From Paraspadella gotoi (Eukaryota; Chaetognatha): a stretch of 64,000 nt of DNA. The first letter of the stretch is position 1. Every line of letters starts with the position of its first letter. The stretch covers positions 5,134,255 to 5,198,254 of the forward strand of contig JBJCIZ010000239.1 of assembly GCA_051294375.1 (NCBI GenBank), in the 5' to 3' direction. Of this stretch, positions 10,207 through 23,050 are shown piece by piece. A program made the position numbers and the translations under genes. The notes beneath the pieces are model-generated. The model was not told the DNA's origin. It did not search any database and saw only the letters and a list, made by a program, of their open reading frames with translations.

Positions 10207-10322
10207 GAGAGTTGTCAACAACAAATCGACCGTGAGTTCCAAAGTTGATTTAAGCGTGAAACTGGTTTTTAACTTTTTGACTTTCGCATCATTACGATCG
10301 TCGTCGTTGTCGTTGTCGTTGT
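10030..10322 (+). repeat. (CGT)n and (GA)n tract, first pass before the gap
   Basis: GTGACGTCGTCGTC is followed by about 130 bp of GA with few interruptions, then a unique GAGTTGTCAACAACAAATCG segment. It is repeated after the gap at 10660-10960. The minus-strand poly-Ser/Leu frame is not a gene. Confidence 0.75.
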
Positions 10323-10347
10323 NNNNNNNNNNNNNNNNNNNNNNNNN
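10323..10347. other. Assembly gap (25 N) with duplicated flanks
   Basis: The sequence after the gap (10348-10665) repeats 9200-9500, and 10660-10960 repeats 10030-10310, with 9500-10030 missing. Copies B and C have no such repeat. The gap probably joins overlapping or allelic contigs and is not missing sequence. Confidence 0.7.
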
Positions 10348-10774
10348 AAAGAGAGAGATTAATTTTTATGCTTTATTTCAAACCATCAGTTCTGTTTTTT
10401 TTTTTTTTCGGTTTTTTATGAGGTCAAATGTATACGTCTTTAGCATGAATTAATCAAGCCATGAATTCTCACAAGTAAGATTGAAGTAACATTGAAGTAC
10501 AATTGAAATGTTCATTTTATAATTAAGCTGTATTCTATTGAACCTCTGGTAACTTGGCGTAATTTGCCATCTTATAAAATGCATAGAGATTGAAGAAAAA
10601 AAAAATGATTTTGCTGCTGAAAGTTGTTGATGTAGCTGTAGACGAAATCTTCGGTGAGTGTTACGTCGTCGTCGTCGTCGTCTTTCTAAAACAATGACCC
10701 AAAAGAAAGGGAGAAGAGAGAGAGAGAGTAGTAGAGAGAGAGAGTAAGAGAGAGAGAGAGAGAGGAGAGAAGAG

Positions 10775-10830
<56 letters not shown>

Positions 10831-11094
10831 GAGAGTTGTCACAACAAATCGACTCGTGAGTTCCAAAGTTGATATTAAGCGTGAAACTGTTGTTTTTAAC
10901 TTTTGACTTTCGCATCATTACGAATCGCGTCGTTGCGTTGTCGTTGTTGTCATTGTCTTCGTCGCATGCGGTTGCCCATCACGTTTAGTCTTTGTGTTGT
11001 TGTTGTCGTCGTTGTTCGTTGTCGTCGTTGGACTCCCCATCGTCTCGTCTTTCTTCGTGACGTCATTTTCGTCCTTCCAATTCCTCTCCCGCAG

Positions 11095-11530
11095 TTCCTC
11101 TCTCTCTCTCTTCTCTCTCTCTCTCTCATCCTCTCTCTCTCTCTCTCTCTCTCATCTCTGATCTCGCTCTCCCTCGGGGAGTCAGCGTATCTCTCTCTCT
11201 CCCCCCTATTCCCCCCTCCTTTTTTACGGCTTTCAATCTTGGAAACGACCAAATCTCGATCAGGAGAATCCGAGCCACTTCCCCTTTTCTTTTGCCTTGG
11301 CTTTACTTTTCTTTTTTTCTTCTTTTTATTTTCCTTTTTCTTTGGTCTTTATTCTTTATGTCTTTTTCTTGTTATTTCTTTTTTTTTTTTCTTTTCCTTT
11401 TTATTCTTCTTTATTTTCTCTTATTTTTTCTTTACCTTTTTAATCTTTGTCTTTACTTTTCTTTCTCTTTCTCTTTCTTTTTTCCTTCCTCTCTCTCCTT
11501 TGTCTCTTTCTTTTCCCTCTCTTTTCCAAC
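11095..11530 (+). repeat. Polypyrimidine block
   Basis: CT dinucleotides, then TTTCTTTT-rich sequence, on the plus strand for over 400 bp. It translates as a long Ser/Leu/Phe frame (10903-11724) that looks like a membrane protein but is compositional. Matching blocks are at 17280-17770 and 29164-29650. Confidence 0.8.
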
Positions 11531-11779
11531 CCCGCCTCCCCCTGCCTACATTAACCCCTTACCCTCACTCCGACTATCGCCTCGGCCAGAGACAAATTGA
11601 AGAGTTCATAACCCTAATTCAGCCACCGTCATTGATTTCCTTCTCTCTCTCTCTCCTCCTCGTCTCTCTTTTCTCTCTCTCTCTCTCTCTCTCTCATCTC
11701 GCTCTTCGCACCATCTTCAATTGATGTCGCATTCTTCGACGAATTGGCTTTCTCCTCGAAAACCCACTTTGTCTGCTGA

Positions 11780-11802
11780 GAGAGAGAGAGAGAGAAGAAG
11801 AG

Positions 11803-11871
<69 letters not shown>
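11780..11871. repeat. (GA)n microsatellite
   Basis: About 90 bp of GA with small interruptions. In copies B and C the same place is shorter and passes into CACCGCACCCC-like sequence (18100-18210 and 29985-30095). Confidence 0.85.
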
Positions 11872-11874
<3 letters not shown>

Positions 11875-12954
11875 AAATTGTTTTCTTATTGAAAAAGGCC
11901 GGTAATTTTTTGGGGAGTGTTCATAATAAATCAATAAAAACGAGAACAGAAAGTGACCAATTTTGTAAGCATTGAAATCACCATGTGGTAAATTAAAAGT
12001 TCAAACAAGGTGTTCTCCATTCGTTTAATTGCTATATAAAACGCAGTTTTATTAATCTTTATAAAGAAATAATTACTTTGGGTTTGTTTTGGCTTTTTTT
12101 TTTCAAAAGTTATTCTTCTATTAACCGAACCTGAAATAAAAAAAATGTGACCGTAAATTTTTTTTTTTCTAGTATGAAGCAGATAACAAAAAAAGTCCGA
12201 GATCCAATAAAATCAAAGTTTTGCGTTAAGTGAACTGAAAAAAACAAAGATAAAAACGCTATCGTTAACAACAGATTTAAGTTTGGTTTTTTTTTTTCCT
12301 CTAAAAACGCATGGAAAAAATGTTGTGTTGTGTTTTAACTATCGATGTTTTTTGGAGATTTTTCTTTGCGCATAACGTAACTTTGAATTAAGGTTCGATT
12401 AATTCTTCATCTTTTTTATATCATACTGCTCTAAAAAACCCTAATCTCTCTCTCTGCTCATCTCTCTCGACCTCATCTCTCTTCTCTCTGCCTCTCATTC
12501 TCTCTTCTCGTCTCTCGTTGATCTTTCTCTCATCTCTATTTTCATGCCACGCTCTTCATTTGGCTTCTTTGAGACTTTTTTCGGACATAATGAGCCGAAT
12601 TTTTTTTTTTCATTTTTTTCCGATAAAAGAAGGGTTTTTATTACTCATAGCTCTCTCTCTCTCGTCTCCTCTCTCGTCTCTCGTCTCTCTCTCTCTCTCT
12701 CTCCTCTCGTCTCTCGTCTCATCTCTCTTACATCTCTCTCTCTCTCTCCCGTCGCGAAAGGTAGGGTTTTTAATCACTCTGTTCGGCCTAAGAATTTTTC
12801 TTTAAACCCGCTTTTTTAACCGCGAAGACGGACAAACGATAATTTCTTTTCTTTTTTTTTCGAAAGGCATGAAAAATTGAGAGTCGACTGACTTTGGACA
12901 TCTGTGGAGGATGTGCTTGAGTGGGTTGAGGGGAAAGGGGCTCTATTTTACGAG

Positions 12955-13210
12955 AGTCCCCCATTTCTGTTCGGTTTTCTTCCAGATTTTAATATCTATT
13001 CCTATAAACTAATAATTCAATCCTTAATCATAATCCCTAAACTTAGTACCAAACCCTAACCTTAATTATAAAATCCAACTTGTAAACAAACTAAATCCCT
13101 CTCCCTAATCACTAACTTAATCCCAAACCTAATCCATAAACTCTAACCTAATCTTTAACAGAAAATAATTAACCTAATTTAGAATTTAAGATAAAATGAA
13201 GCCATAATGT
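12955..13210 (+). repeat. R4 telomere-like tract, copy A second
   Basis: Begins CCCCATTTCTGTTCGG, with diverged CCCTAA/CTAATC units, and ends in TTAGAATTTAAGATAAAATG. Homologues are at 19440-19735 and 31340-31610. Confidence 0.6.
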
Positions 13211-13346
13211 GGATCCACTGCTGCGTAACTTGAATCAGTAACTTTAATTGTTGTCACATTTTCTTGCCTTTCTATGTAGTTTTAAAAGTCTTTTTATGTC
13301 TCTTTATGCCATTTTATGTCATTCTTCACTTATGGGCTGATATTTG

Positions 13347-13348
13347 TA

Positions 13349-13396
<48 letters not shown>
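13347..13396 (+). repeat. (GTC)n array
   Basis: About 16 pure GTC units; a second run is at 13552-13580. The poly-Val frame (13316-13648) is a translation of these runs. Confidence 0.9.
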
Positions 13397-13398
<2 letters not shown>

Positions 13399-14639
13399 TT
13401 TTTTCCTTCTTAGTCATTTGTCCTTAGACTTTTTAAATCATTCGAATCAAAGTTCAACTTATTCAACCCGTCATCGTTTTATGTCGGTCTTTGTCCTCAA
13501 ATGTTTTGGTCATTACAACCCCATAAACTGCGTCGTCTTGATCGTCGTTGTTGTCGTCGTCGTCGTCGTCGTCGTCGTCTTTTTGATTAAAGGCGTTCGT
13601 TTTTCTCTGCCCTTTTATGGTTCGCTCTTTTTTTTTTTGTCATTTTGAGGGTCAAGTTCCAATTGGGGACAAAATAAATTCTCGTAACCCGTACGTGTTT
13701 TTAAATGCGTTTTAAGATTCCTCGTGTTGTGATGAATAATAATTAGAATAATTAAACTTTTAATAAAGAGAAACATGGACATAATCGTCTTGGCTTTCGT
13801 AACGGAAGCCTCGCAAATAAATTCGAGGTCATAACCTTTTTCACGCCCGCGGAGTCGAGGGTTCGTCGCCCGTCCAACCGAATGACGTTAGTTTCCTAGG
13901 ACAAGAAAAGTTGAATAACCTTTTTCTTCTATCGTTAAACATTTAATATTATTCTTAACAATTCCTTAAAATTTTTATGTTTTTACAATTAGACAGTCTT
14001 TTCTTTTAACTTTCATATTTCTTTATTAAATTTTACCAATAATTTATGAATATTTTATCAGTACTCAAAAAAAAAAACAAAAAAAACGCAAAGATATTCC
14101 GTCGAAAACAACACTACAATATGCAAATAAGTTTAAAGGAGAAAGGTACTGTGGTACAATTTAAATTTAATATATACGCGTTTTATTCGTTTATTCGTTG
14201 AATGCTAATGTTAATGAGTTCAACGGATAACTACATCTAAAGGAACAAATAACATCAACAGAAATATCGAAAAACAACGGAGAAAAAAGCAACAACGACA
14301 ACAAAAATGACGACGACAACAACATAATATAACAACAACAACAACAACAAGGAGAAGTCTAAGTCGCCCATCGTTTCGGTCGATGAAATCAAGAAGAGAA
14401 AAAAAGAATCACAACGCGAAACGAATTTGTTTGAGGACAACAACAACAACAACAACAATAACCTAAAAAAAGGAAGACGACGACGACGACGACAACGACG
14501 ACGACCACTTTTTGGTGAAGGATGGGGCGATTGTAAGCGACGACCCGAGACGACGATAACGATGTTGTGGTTGAGGATGTCTCTGTCTCTGTCTCTATCT
14601 TTCTTTCTCTCCATCTCTCTCTGTCTGTCTTTTTTTCCA

Positions 14640-14694
14640 TCTCTTTCTTTCTTTCTCTTTTTTCTTTCTTTCTTTCTTTCTTTCTTGCTTTCCT

Positions 14695-14782
<88 letters not shown>

Positions 14783-14783
14783 T
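14640..14783 (+). repeat. (CTTT)n tetranucleotide array
   Basis: Almost perfect CTTT repeats over 130 bp, framed by CTCTGTCTGTC and a CT run. Copies B (21865-21995) and C (33780-33900) have eroded versions. Confidence 0.9.
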
Positions 14784-14798
14784 AATTCTTTTTCTTTT

Positions 14799-14843
<45 letters not shown>

Positions 14844-15134
14844 TTCAGTCTGTCTTTCTATTTTTATCTCTTATATAATTTAATGTAGAAATAAATCTTC
14901 TTACAAACATGATTTTTCTTCAAATCTTCTACGCCATTGTCGTCGTCGTTATCATCGTCGTTGTCGTCATCGTTGTCGTCACAAATCGGGTCTTCACGAT
15001 TTTGTGACAACCTCACATGTTACGTGTATTCGCTCTTTTTTGTTGTTGTTGTTGTTATTGTGGTTGTTGTTGCTTTCGTTTTTGCGGATGATGAAAGGTT
15101 GGAGGGAAAATGGTAATGAGGGAAATATGAAAAT

Positions 15135-15170
<36 letters not shown>

Positions 15171-15779
15171 CCACAGCGAGATACGTTTGAAAAAACTCAA
15201 ATGAACCCCGAATAAATAACGCGCTTTGTGAAATCTCTGTATCAATTCGATAGTACCCTACTCTCGTCTCTGCAACGAATCGACACAACAAATTAGAACC
15301 ATAATGACGACGACGGCGAACGACGACGAAGACGACGACGACGACGACGACGACATACTCTCACGACGCGTCTTCTTTCAACAAATGGCGCCTTTGAAGA
15401 TGAGAACTGAAAATTAAAAGCGAATTTCCGAAACTTTTAACTTTTTTGGGTTTTTTTTTATCGGTTTTTAAAAGGCTTTTCCCCACGATTTCAAAGCCCA
15501 AAATGTGGTTGTATTTTAATCGTCTTTCACTCGGGATTATTTAAAAAAAAAAGGATACACGGCATAATACAGTATTGTAAATAACTTACAATTAGCACTA
15601 TTGAGCCGACATCTTCATTCTCGCCGCTGTGTTTCAACGTGATTAGAAGAAATAAATTACAAAATTGTTAATAAATGAAAAAAGACAATAATGATGTGAT
15701 CAAAAAAATAAAAGATAATAAGGTTTTAGATGAAAATTAGCCCACGAAACGACTTAAACATTTACCTCTCCATCTCTCA

Positions 15780-15810
<31 letters not shown>

Positions 15811-16434
15811 AGAATTCTCTCCCGGGTCTCATCTGGACTCATTAAAAAACCAAAAAAAATCTTTGCTGGAGGTGTCTCGCACGCGCTCTGGGGTTCGATT
15901 TGCGCGGAAATTGCTGGTGAAGATGTATATGATCTTACGTGAGATTGAATCTTTCAATCTCATTTACATATTGTAGTTTAACCTAAATGAGTTTATTTTA
16001 CTTCTTTTATTTCAACTCAGTTCTGTTTTTTTTTTTCGGTTTTTTATGAAGTCAATTATAGTCTTTAGTACAATGAATTAATCAATCCATGATTCTCACA
16101 AGTAAGAGATTTCGAAGTAAAATTGAAGTACAATTGAAATTTCATTTTATAATAAAGCTGTATCTTTTGAACTCTTGGGTACTCTGGCGTCATTTTGCCA
16201 TCGTATAAATGGCATAGAGATTTGAAGAAAAAAAAAGATTTTGCTGCTGAATAGTTGTTGATGTAGTGTAGACCGCAAAACCTCTCTCGGCTGAGTCGTC
16301 TACAGCGATGCCTGGAGTGAAGGTGAGTATTCTTTTGTTCGAATGAGTCGGCGGGGAGAGGTGGAGGGAGGAGGAAGAGGAGGACGGAAAGAAGATTAAA
16401 GTGCAAGGACAAAAAATGCGGATCTCTTTTCAAT

Positions 16435-16650
16435 GTGGCCCATTTCTGTTCGTTTTTCCCCGGTTGATCCTTAATTTTAACCCTAATCCTAACTGCAAGT
16501 CCCTATCACTACAAATCCAAACTTAATCACTTACGCTAATCCCGTAACTAATCCCATCCTTAACCTATATCAAATTCTTCAACTAAAAATTAATCAAAAT
16601 TTAAATCAAAGTGAAATTGGGTCGTTCTGGAATATAAGGCCGAAAGAGTT
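16435..16650 (+). repeat. R4 telomere-like tract, copy B first
   Basis: Same limits as 9625-9835 (CCCATTTCTGTTCG to GGGTCGTTCTGG). Identical to 28319-28534. Confidence 0.6.
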
Positions 16651-16937
16651 ACTGAGGGTGAGAAAACAAGGTTGGAGTTGAGTTTGAGTTTGAGTAAAGA
16701 GTTACAAAAATTGATCGAAAGATTGACAGATTGAACAACGGATGGTACGGCAAATGTTTGGATGAAATGGATGTACAAAACATGTAGTGGTTTTATTTTA
16801 GTGAAGAAAAGGGTAAAGTGTGACGTCGTCGTCGTGTCGTCTTTCCTTAAACAAATGACCAAAGAAGCGGGAAGAGAGAGAGAGAGAGTAAAGAGAGAGA
16901 GAGAGAGATAGAGATAGAGAGAGAGAGAGAGAGAGGC

Positions 16938-16981
<44 letters not shown>

Positions 16982-19439
16982 GAAGAGAGGAACGAGAATT
17001 GTCAACAACAAATCGACCGTGAGTTCCAACGTTGATTTAACGTGAACTGGTTTTTAAAAACTTTTTGACTTTCCGGGGCATCAATTACGATCGTCGTCGT
17101 TGTTCGTGTGTCGTTGTTGTCATTGTCTCGTCGCATGCGGTTGCCATCACGTTCGTTAGTCCTTTGTTGTTGTTTGTTGTCGATTTGTTGTCGATTGTCG
17201 TCGTTGGAAATCCCCATCCGTCTCGATCTTTCTTCGTGACAGTCATTTTCGTCTTCCCAATTCCTCCTCCCGCAGTTCCTCTCTCTTCAGTCTTTCCTCT
17301 TCTCTCTCGTCTCTCTCTCTCTCTTCTCTCTCTTCTCTCTCTCCTCCCCTCTCTCCTCTCCTCTCCCTCTCTCCTCTCGTCCTCTCTCCCTCCTCACTCC
17401 TCCTCCCCTATTTCCCCCTCCTTTTACGGCTTTCATCTTGGAAAGCGACCACACTCGATCACGTGAGCAATCCCGAGCCACTGTTCCCCATTTCTTTTCA
17501 CTTGGCTTTACTTTTCTTTTTATTTCTTACTTTTTATTTTCGTTCTTTGGTTAAGTTTTTTCTTTTCTATCTACTTTTTTGTTCTCTTTTTATTTCTTTA
17601 CTTTTCTTTTCTTTGGCTTTACTTTACCTTTTTCTTTATTCTGTTTATTTTCTTATTTTTTTATTCTCTTATTTTGTTTTTCTTTACCTTTTTTTTATCT
17701 TGGCTTTACTTTTCTTTTCTTCTCTCTTTCTTTTTTCCTTCCCTTCTCTTCCTCTTCTTTTCTTCACCTCTCTTTCCAACCCGCCTTCCCCCGCCTCCTC
17801 ACTTAACCCCTCCTCCTCACCCGCACTCATCGCCTCCGGCCAGAGACAAATTTGAAGAGTTCATAAACCTACATTCAGACACCGTCATTGATTTCTTCCT
17901 CTCTCATCATCTCCCTCGTATCTCCTCTCGTTCTTCATCTCTCCTCTCTCTTCTCTCTCTCTTCTCATCTTCGCCCTCTCTCTTCCGTCTCTCTCTCCTC
18001 CTCCGCCTCCTCTTCCGCCCACCCCACCACCTCCTCTCTCCCAGATTGTCGTCGCTTCTCGACGAATTTGGCTTTCTCTCGAAACCCACTTTGTCTGCGT
18101 GAGAGAGAGAGAGAGAGAGAGACTGAGAGAGCAGAGAAGAGAGTAGAGAGAAGAGAAGAGGAGAGCACCGCACCCCCGACGCCCCAGACACCGCACCGCA
18201 CCGCCCCGAAAATTGTTTTCTTATTGAAAAAAGGCGGTAATTTTTGGGTGGAGTGTTCATAATAAATCGAATAAGACGAGGAACAGAAAGTGCACCCCCA
18301 CCTTCTCTCTCCACACACAGTTACAATCAACCCTCCACTCGTGTCTAACACATCCAAAACCACTGTCCTCCCCCCTCCCCCATCCCGTCTTACACTTGCT
18401 CCATATAACACACCGCATTTTACTCTTCTCACACAACCCCATACCTTACTCTCTCTGGCGTTTCCGTCTCTCTCCCCGCTCTCTTCTCTTATCTCTATCA
18501 CACCTCTTCTCTTCACTCTAACCAGCCACACTCGAAACTAAACAACCACCTGCACCGTCCCACACTCTTCTCTTCTCTCTCTCTACGCTACAACCTCGCA
18601 CACGCAGACCTCACACACACACACACAGCCCCTCGCGATCGATCCACCCCTACAAATCACAGCTTTTTGCCCTTAGCGCCCGAATCCGACAACCAACAAA
18701 CCAAAGATCACCCCAAACGCCCTACTCGTCTCACACACAGATTCTATGCCTCTCCTTTTTTTCCTCTAAAAACCACATGCAACACACCACAAAGTTGCCT
18801 GTTTGTCTTTCAACGCCCATCATTCTCTTTCCGCGACGACTTTTTCTCTCTCGCCACACCCTTTCACCCAGCGTTCCAATCTAACTTCCTCACCCCTCAT
18901 CTTTTTCTCTAATATATCTCTAAAAACCCCTAATGCTCTTCTCTCTCTCCCTTCCTCTCTCCTCCTCTCTCCTCCTCGTCTCTCTCCCCCCATCTCTCTG
19001 CTCTCCTCCTCTCTCCTCCTTCTCTCTCTCCTTCCTCATCTTTCAATCGCTCCCATCCGCCCCGCCCCCCCCCACCTCCTCACTCTGCTCTTCTGCACCC
19101 CACTTTACGGCACATCAACCCATCCGCCCAGCCGAACTTTCTCTCTCTTCCACTTTATATACGAAGGGTTTTTTACAATATACTCTCTCTCTCTCTCTTC
19201 TTCTCTCTCTTCTCTACTCTCTCTCTCTCTCTCTCTCTTCTTCTCTCTCTCTCTCTACTCTCCGTTCGCGAAAGGAGGGTTTTAATTCACTCTTCTCGCC
19301 CTAAATTTTCTTTAAACCCCTTTTTAAACCGCGAGACGGACAAACGAAATTTCTTTTCTTTTTTTTAGAAAGGATGAAAATAAGTTGAGAAGTCGAGCTG
19401 ACTTTGGAATCTTGTGGAGATGTGCTGAGTGGGTTGGAG

Positions 19440-19735
19440 GGGAAAGGGCTCTATTTACGAGAGTCCCCATGTTCTGTTCCGTTTTTCTTCCAGATTTTAC
19501 ATATTCTATTCCTATAGAACTAATAATTCAATCCTTATCATAATCTAAACTTAGTAACCGCAAACCCTAACTTAATTATAATTTAAGATCCAAGCTTGTA
19601 AACACAACTAAATCCTCTCCCTAATCACGTAACATTAATTCCCAAATCCTAGATCCATAAACTCTAACGCATAATCTTTAACAGAAAAATAATTAACTAT
19701 ATTTAGAATTTAAGATAAAATGAAAGCCATAATGT
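19440..19735 (+). repeat. R4 telomere-like tract, copy B second
   Basis: Homologous to 12955-13210 and 31340-31610. Here B and C differ by many short indels although both sides of the region are identical between B and C. Confidence 0.55.
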
Positions 19736-20224
19736 GGGATCACTGCTCGCGTTAATTGAAGTCATGTACTTTAATTGTGTTGTCAAACATTTTGCTTGCC
19801 TTTCTAGTGTAGTTTTAAAAAAGTCGTTTTATTCTCTTATAATGCCATTTATGTCATTCTTCATCTATGGGCGTGAATTTGTAGTCGTACCGTCGTCGTC
19901 GTCGTCGTCGTCCGTCGTGTCGTCGTCGTCGTCGTCGCTTTTTTCCTTCTTTAGTCATTTGTCCTTAGACTTTTTAAAAATCATCGAATCAAAGTCTCAT
20001 ACTTATCTCAACCCGTCATCCCGTTCTTACCTGCTCGGCTCCTTTGCTCTCACAATGTTCTCATGTCACTTAGCAACCCATAAACTGCGTCGCTCTGACC
20101 TCGTCCGCTCTCGTTCGCTCCGTCGCTCGTCGCCTCGCTAGTCGCCGTCCGTCGTCTTTTTGACTCTCACACACGGGCTCACGCCGCAAATTTGTCAACT
20201 CGCGCGCTGCGTCAGCCAAGTTTG

Positions 20225-20836
20225 ATTTGGGAAACCTTTCCAAATGAATACTTCATACATTTTGAGAAGAACTTTCAATGGACCAAAATTTTCCTAAAAT
20301 GGTAGAAGCATTGTAATTAATTTTTTAATATTTATTTATGAGATAGGAAATGTCAAAAATTTTTTTAAAATTTTGTTATTTTTAAAGCAGATTCAGATAG
20401 CTTATAACAAAAGTGTGTCTACACAAAGTTAATAATTCTTTTTTTCAAATATTTTGATGATAAGTGGGTCCAAACTGGGAAAAAACCTGAAAAAATCATC
20501 ATCATCATCATGATCCGATGTTTTAGGGCAGTTTTTTACTAATTTTAAGTAATAAAAACATCAAAATTCTTTAAAAAAGTTGTAATTATATTTTTGGCTT
20601 AACTTTTTAAGCTCTATCAGAATCATTAAAAAAACTAAAATATTAAAAAAAAATTTTTGACATATATATATGGGCAATATAATAATATAAATTCAGCGAA
20701 GTTACTCGCCTGGTTCGAAACATTTTTTCAAAAAATATTTAATACTAATAATTAATATCCAACTAATGGATTAGTTTAATGCTGTTCCCATTAAAATTTG
20801 AATTTTTGGTCGGCTACCGCTATTAAGCGTTCGTTT
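20225..20836 (+). mobile_element. R2 MITE in copy B
   Basis: Carries the R2 hallmarks TTCAGATAGC, TTTGATGATAAGTGGGTCC and an ATC run. The right end GGTCGGCTACCGCTATTAA leads straight into GCGTTCGTTTTCC, which in copy A follows GATTAAAG without interruption, so A is the empty site. It is identical to the copy C element (32105-32713). Confidence 0.7.
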
Positions 20837-22020
20837 TCCTTCTGCCCTTTTATGGTTCGCTCTCTTTTTTTTGTCATTTTGAGGGTCAAGTTCCAATTGG
20901 CGGACAAATAAATTCTCGTAACGCCGTACGTGTTTTTAAATGCGTTTTAAGATTCCTCTGTTGTGATGAAATTAATAATAAGAAATAATTAAACTTTTAA
21001 TATAAGAGAAACATGGACATATCGTCTTGGCTTTCGTAACGGAAGCCTCGCAAATAATTTCGAGGTCATAACCTTTTTCACGCCCGCGGAGTCGAGGGTT
21101 CGTCGCCCGTCAAAACCGAGTACAAGAAAAGTTGAATAACCTTTTTCTTCTATCGTTAACATTTAATTATTAATCTTAACAATTCCCTTAAAATTTTATG
21201 TTTTTACAATTAGACAGTCTTTTCTCTTTAACTTTAATATTTCTTTATAAAATTTACCAATATTATGAATATTTTTCAGTACTCAAAGAAAAAAAACAAA
21301 AAACGCAAAGATATTCGTCGAAAACAACACTACAATATGAAAAAAGTTTAAAGGAGAAAGGTACTGTGGTACACATTAATAATTTAAATATATACCGGCG
21401 TTTTATTCGTTTATTCGTTGAATGCTAATGTTAATGAGTTCAACGGATAACTACATCTAAAGGAACAAATAACATCAACAGAAATATCGAAAAAACAACG
21501 GAGAAAAAAGCAACAACGACAACAAAAATGACGACGAGCAACAACATAATTACAACAACAACAACACAACAACAACAAGGGAAAGTTAAGTCGCCCATCG
21601 TTTTCGGTCGATGAAATCAAGAAGAAAAAAAGAATCACAACGCGAAACGAATTTGTTTGAGGACAACAACAACAACAACAACAATACACAAAAAAGGAAG
21701 ACGACACGACGCTACAACGACGAAACGACCACTTTTTTGGTGAAGGATGGGGCGATTGTAAGCGACGACGACGCCGAGACGACGATAACGATGTTGTGGT
21801 TGAGGATGTCTCTGTCTCTGTCTCTATCTTCTCTTTCTCTCCATCTCTCTCTGTCTGTCTTTTTTTCCATTCTCTTTCTTTCTTTCTCTTTTTTCTTTCT
21901 TCTTTCTTTCTTGCTGTTCCTTCTTTCTTTCCTTTCTCTTCTTTCTTTCTTTTCTTTCTTTCTTCTTTTCTTTCTTTTCTTTCTTTCTTTCTTTAATTCT
22001 TAATTCTTTTTCTTTTTTGA

Positions 22021-22063
<43 letters not shown>

Positions 22064-22390
22064 ACTCTCTCTCTCTTCTCCTCTTTCTCTCACTTTTCAG
22101 TCTGTCTTCTATTTTATCTCTTATATTAATTTAAGTGTAGAAATAAATCTTTACAAACATGATTTTTCTTCTTCAAATCTTCTACGAGCCATTGTCGTCG
22201 TCGTTATTCATCGTCGTTGTCGTCATCGTTGTCGTCACAAATCCGGGTCTTCACGATTTTGTGACAACTCACATGTTACGTTATTCGCTCTTTTTGTTGT
22301 TGTTGTTGGTTATTGTGGTTGTTGTTGCTTTCGTTTTTGCGGATGATGAGAGGTTGGAGGGAAAATGGTAATCGAGGGAAATTTGAAAAT

Positions 22391-22463
<73 letters not shown>

Positions 22464-22555
22464 GGAAATAGAGTGAGAGAAAAAGAGAAAGAGTTGAACT
22501 TTTTAAGTACGAGTTTTGAATTTTGTATAATCTTGTCTTCTCTCTCTCTCTCTCT

Positions 22556-22580
22556 NNNNNNNNNNNNNNNNNNNNNNNNN
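22556..22580. other. Assembly gap (25 N) with duplicated flanks
   Basis: The block GAAATAGAGTGA...GAGTTGA...TTTTAAGTA...GTTTTGAATTT...TATAATCTTGTC appears on both sides (22465-22545 and 22618-22692), suggesting an unmerged overlap inside a GA/CT tract. Confidence 0.7.
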
Positions 22581-22618
<38 letters not shown>

Positions 22619-22688
22619 GGAAATAGAGTGATGGGAGAAAAGAGAAAGAGTTGACTTTTTAAGTATTAGTTTTGAATTTGTATAATCT

Positions 22689-22746
<58 letters not shown>

Positions 22747-22991
22747 ATTTTATCTTTCTTTCTTTATTTTTCTCTTTTCTTTCTTTTTCTATTTTCTTTC
22801 TTTCCTTCTATTTTTATATACTTCTTTCTATTCTTTCTATCGTTTTTATCTATCCTTCTTTTGTTTCTTTCTTTCTTTTTTTTCTTTCAGTTCAAACCAT
22901 TTTTTCCCTTTTGGCTTTCGATATTTTTATTCATTCATTTCCTTTTTGAATTCTCTTTTCGTTGCGGCTTCTATCACTTACCATCCTCTCT

Positions 22992-23050
<59 letters not shown>

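Larger units (their letters stand above)
8389..15169 (+). repeat. Tandem unit copy A (~6.8 kb)
   Basis: First of three head-to-tail copies. Order in the unit: (GAC)n; a TTGAAGATGAGAAC segment; a (GA/CT)n tract; AGTTGTTGATGTAGCTG; an R4 tract; TGTGACGTCGTCGTC with a long GA tract; (CGTT)-rich and polypyrimidine blocks; a second R4 tract; (GTC)n; ACGGAAGCCTCGCAAATAA; CAACAA runs; (CTTT)n; and a GGTTGGAGGGAAAATGG end. It lacks the R2 insertion present in B and C, keeping GATTAAAGGCGTTCG uninterrupted at 13585-13600. Part of the unit is repeated around the gap at 10323. No conserved coding frame links the copies. Confidence 0.8.

Noticed and set aside
10903-11724. 273-codon plus-strand frame resembling a multi-pass membrane protein
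   Set aside because: It is a translation of CT, GTT and TTTC repeats. Composition is almost only Ser, Leu, Phe and Val, and the homologous region in copies B and C has shifted frames.
17888-18531. Overlapping long frames on both strands (up to 188 codons), duplicated at 29772-30415
   Set aside because: The duplication is an exact DNA repeat, so it is no evidence of protein conservation. Copy A lacks these frames, and the sequence is pyrimidine-rich low complexity.
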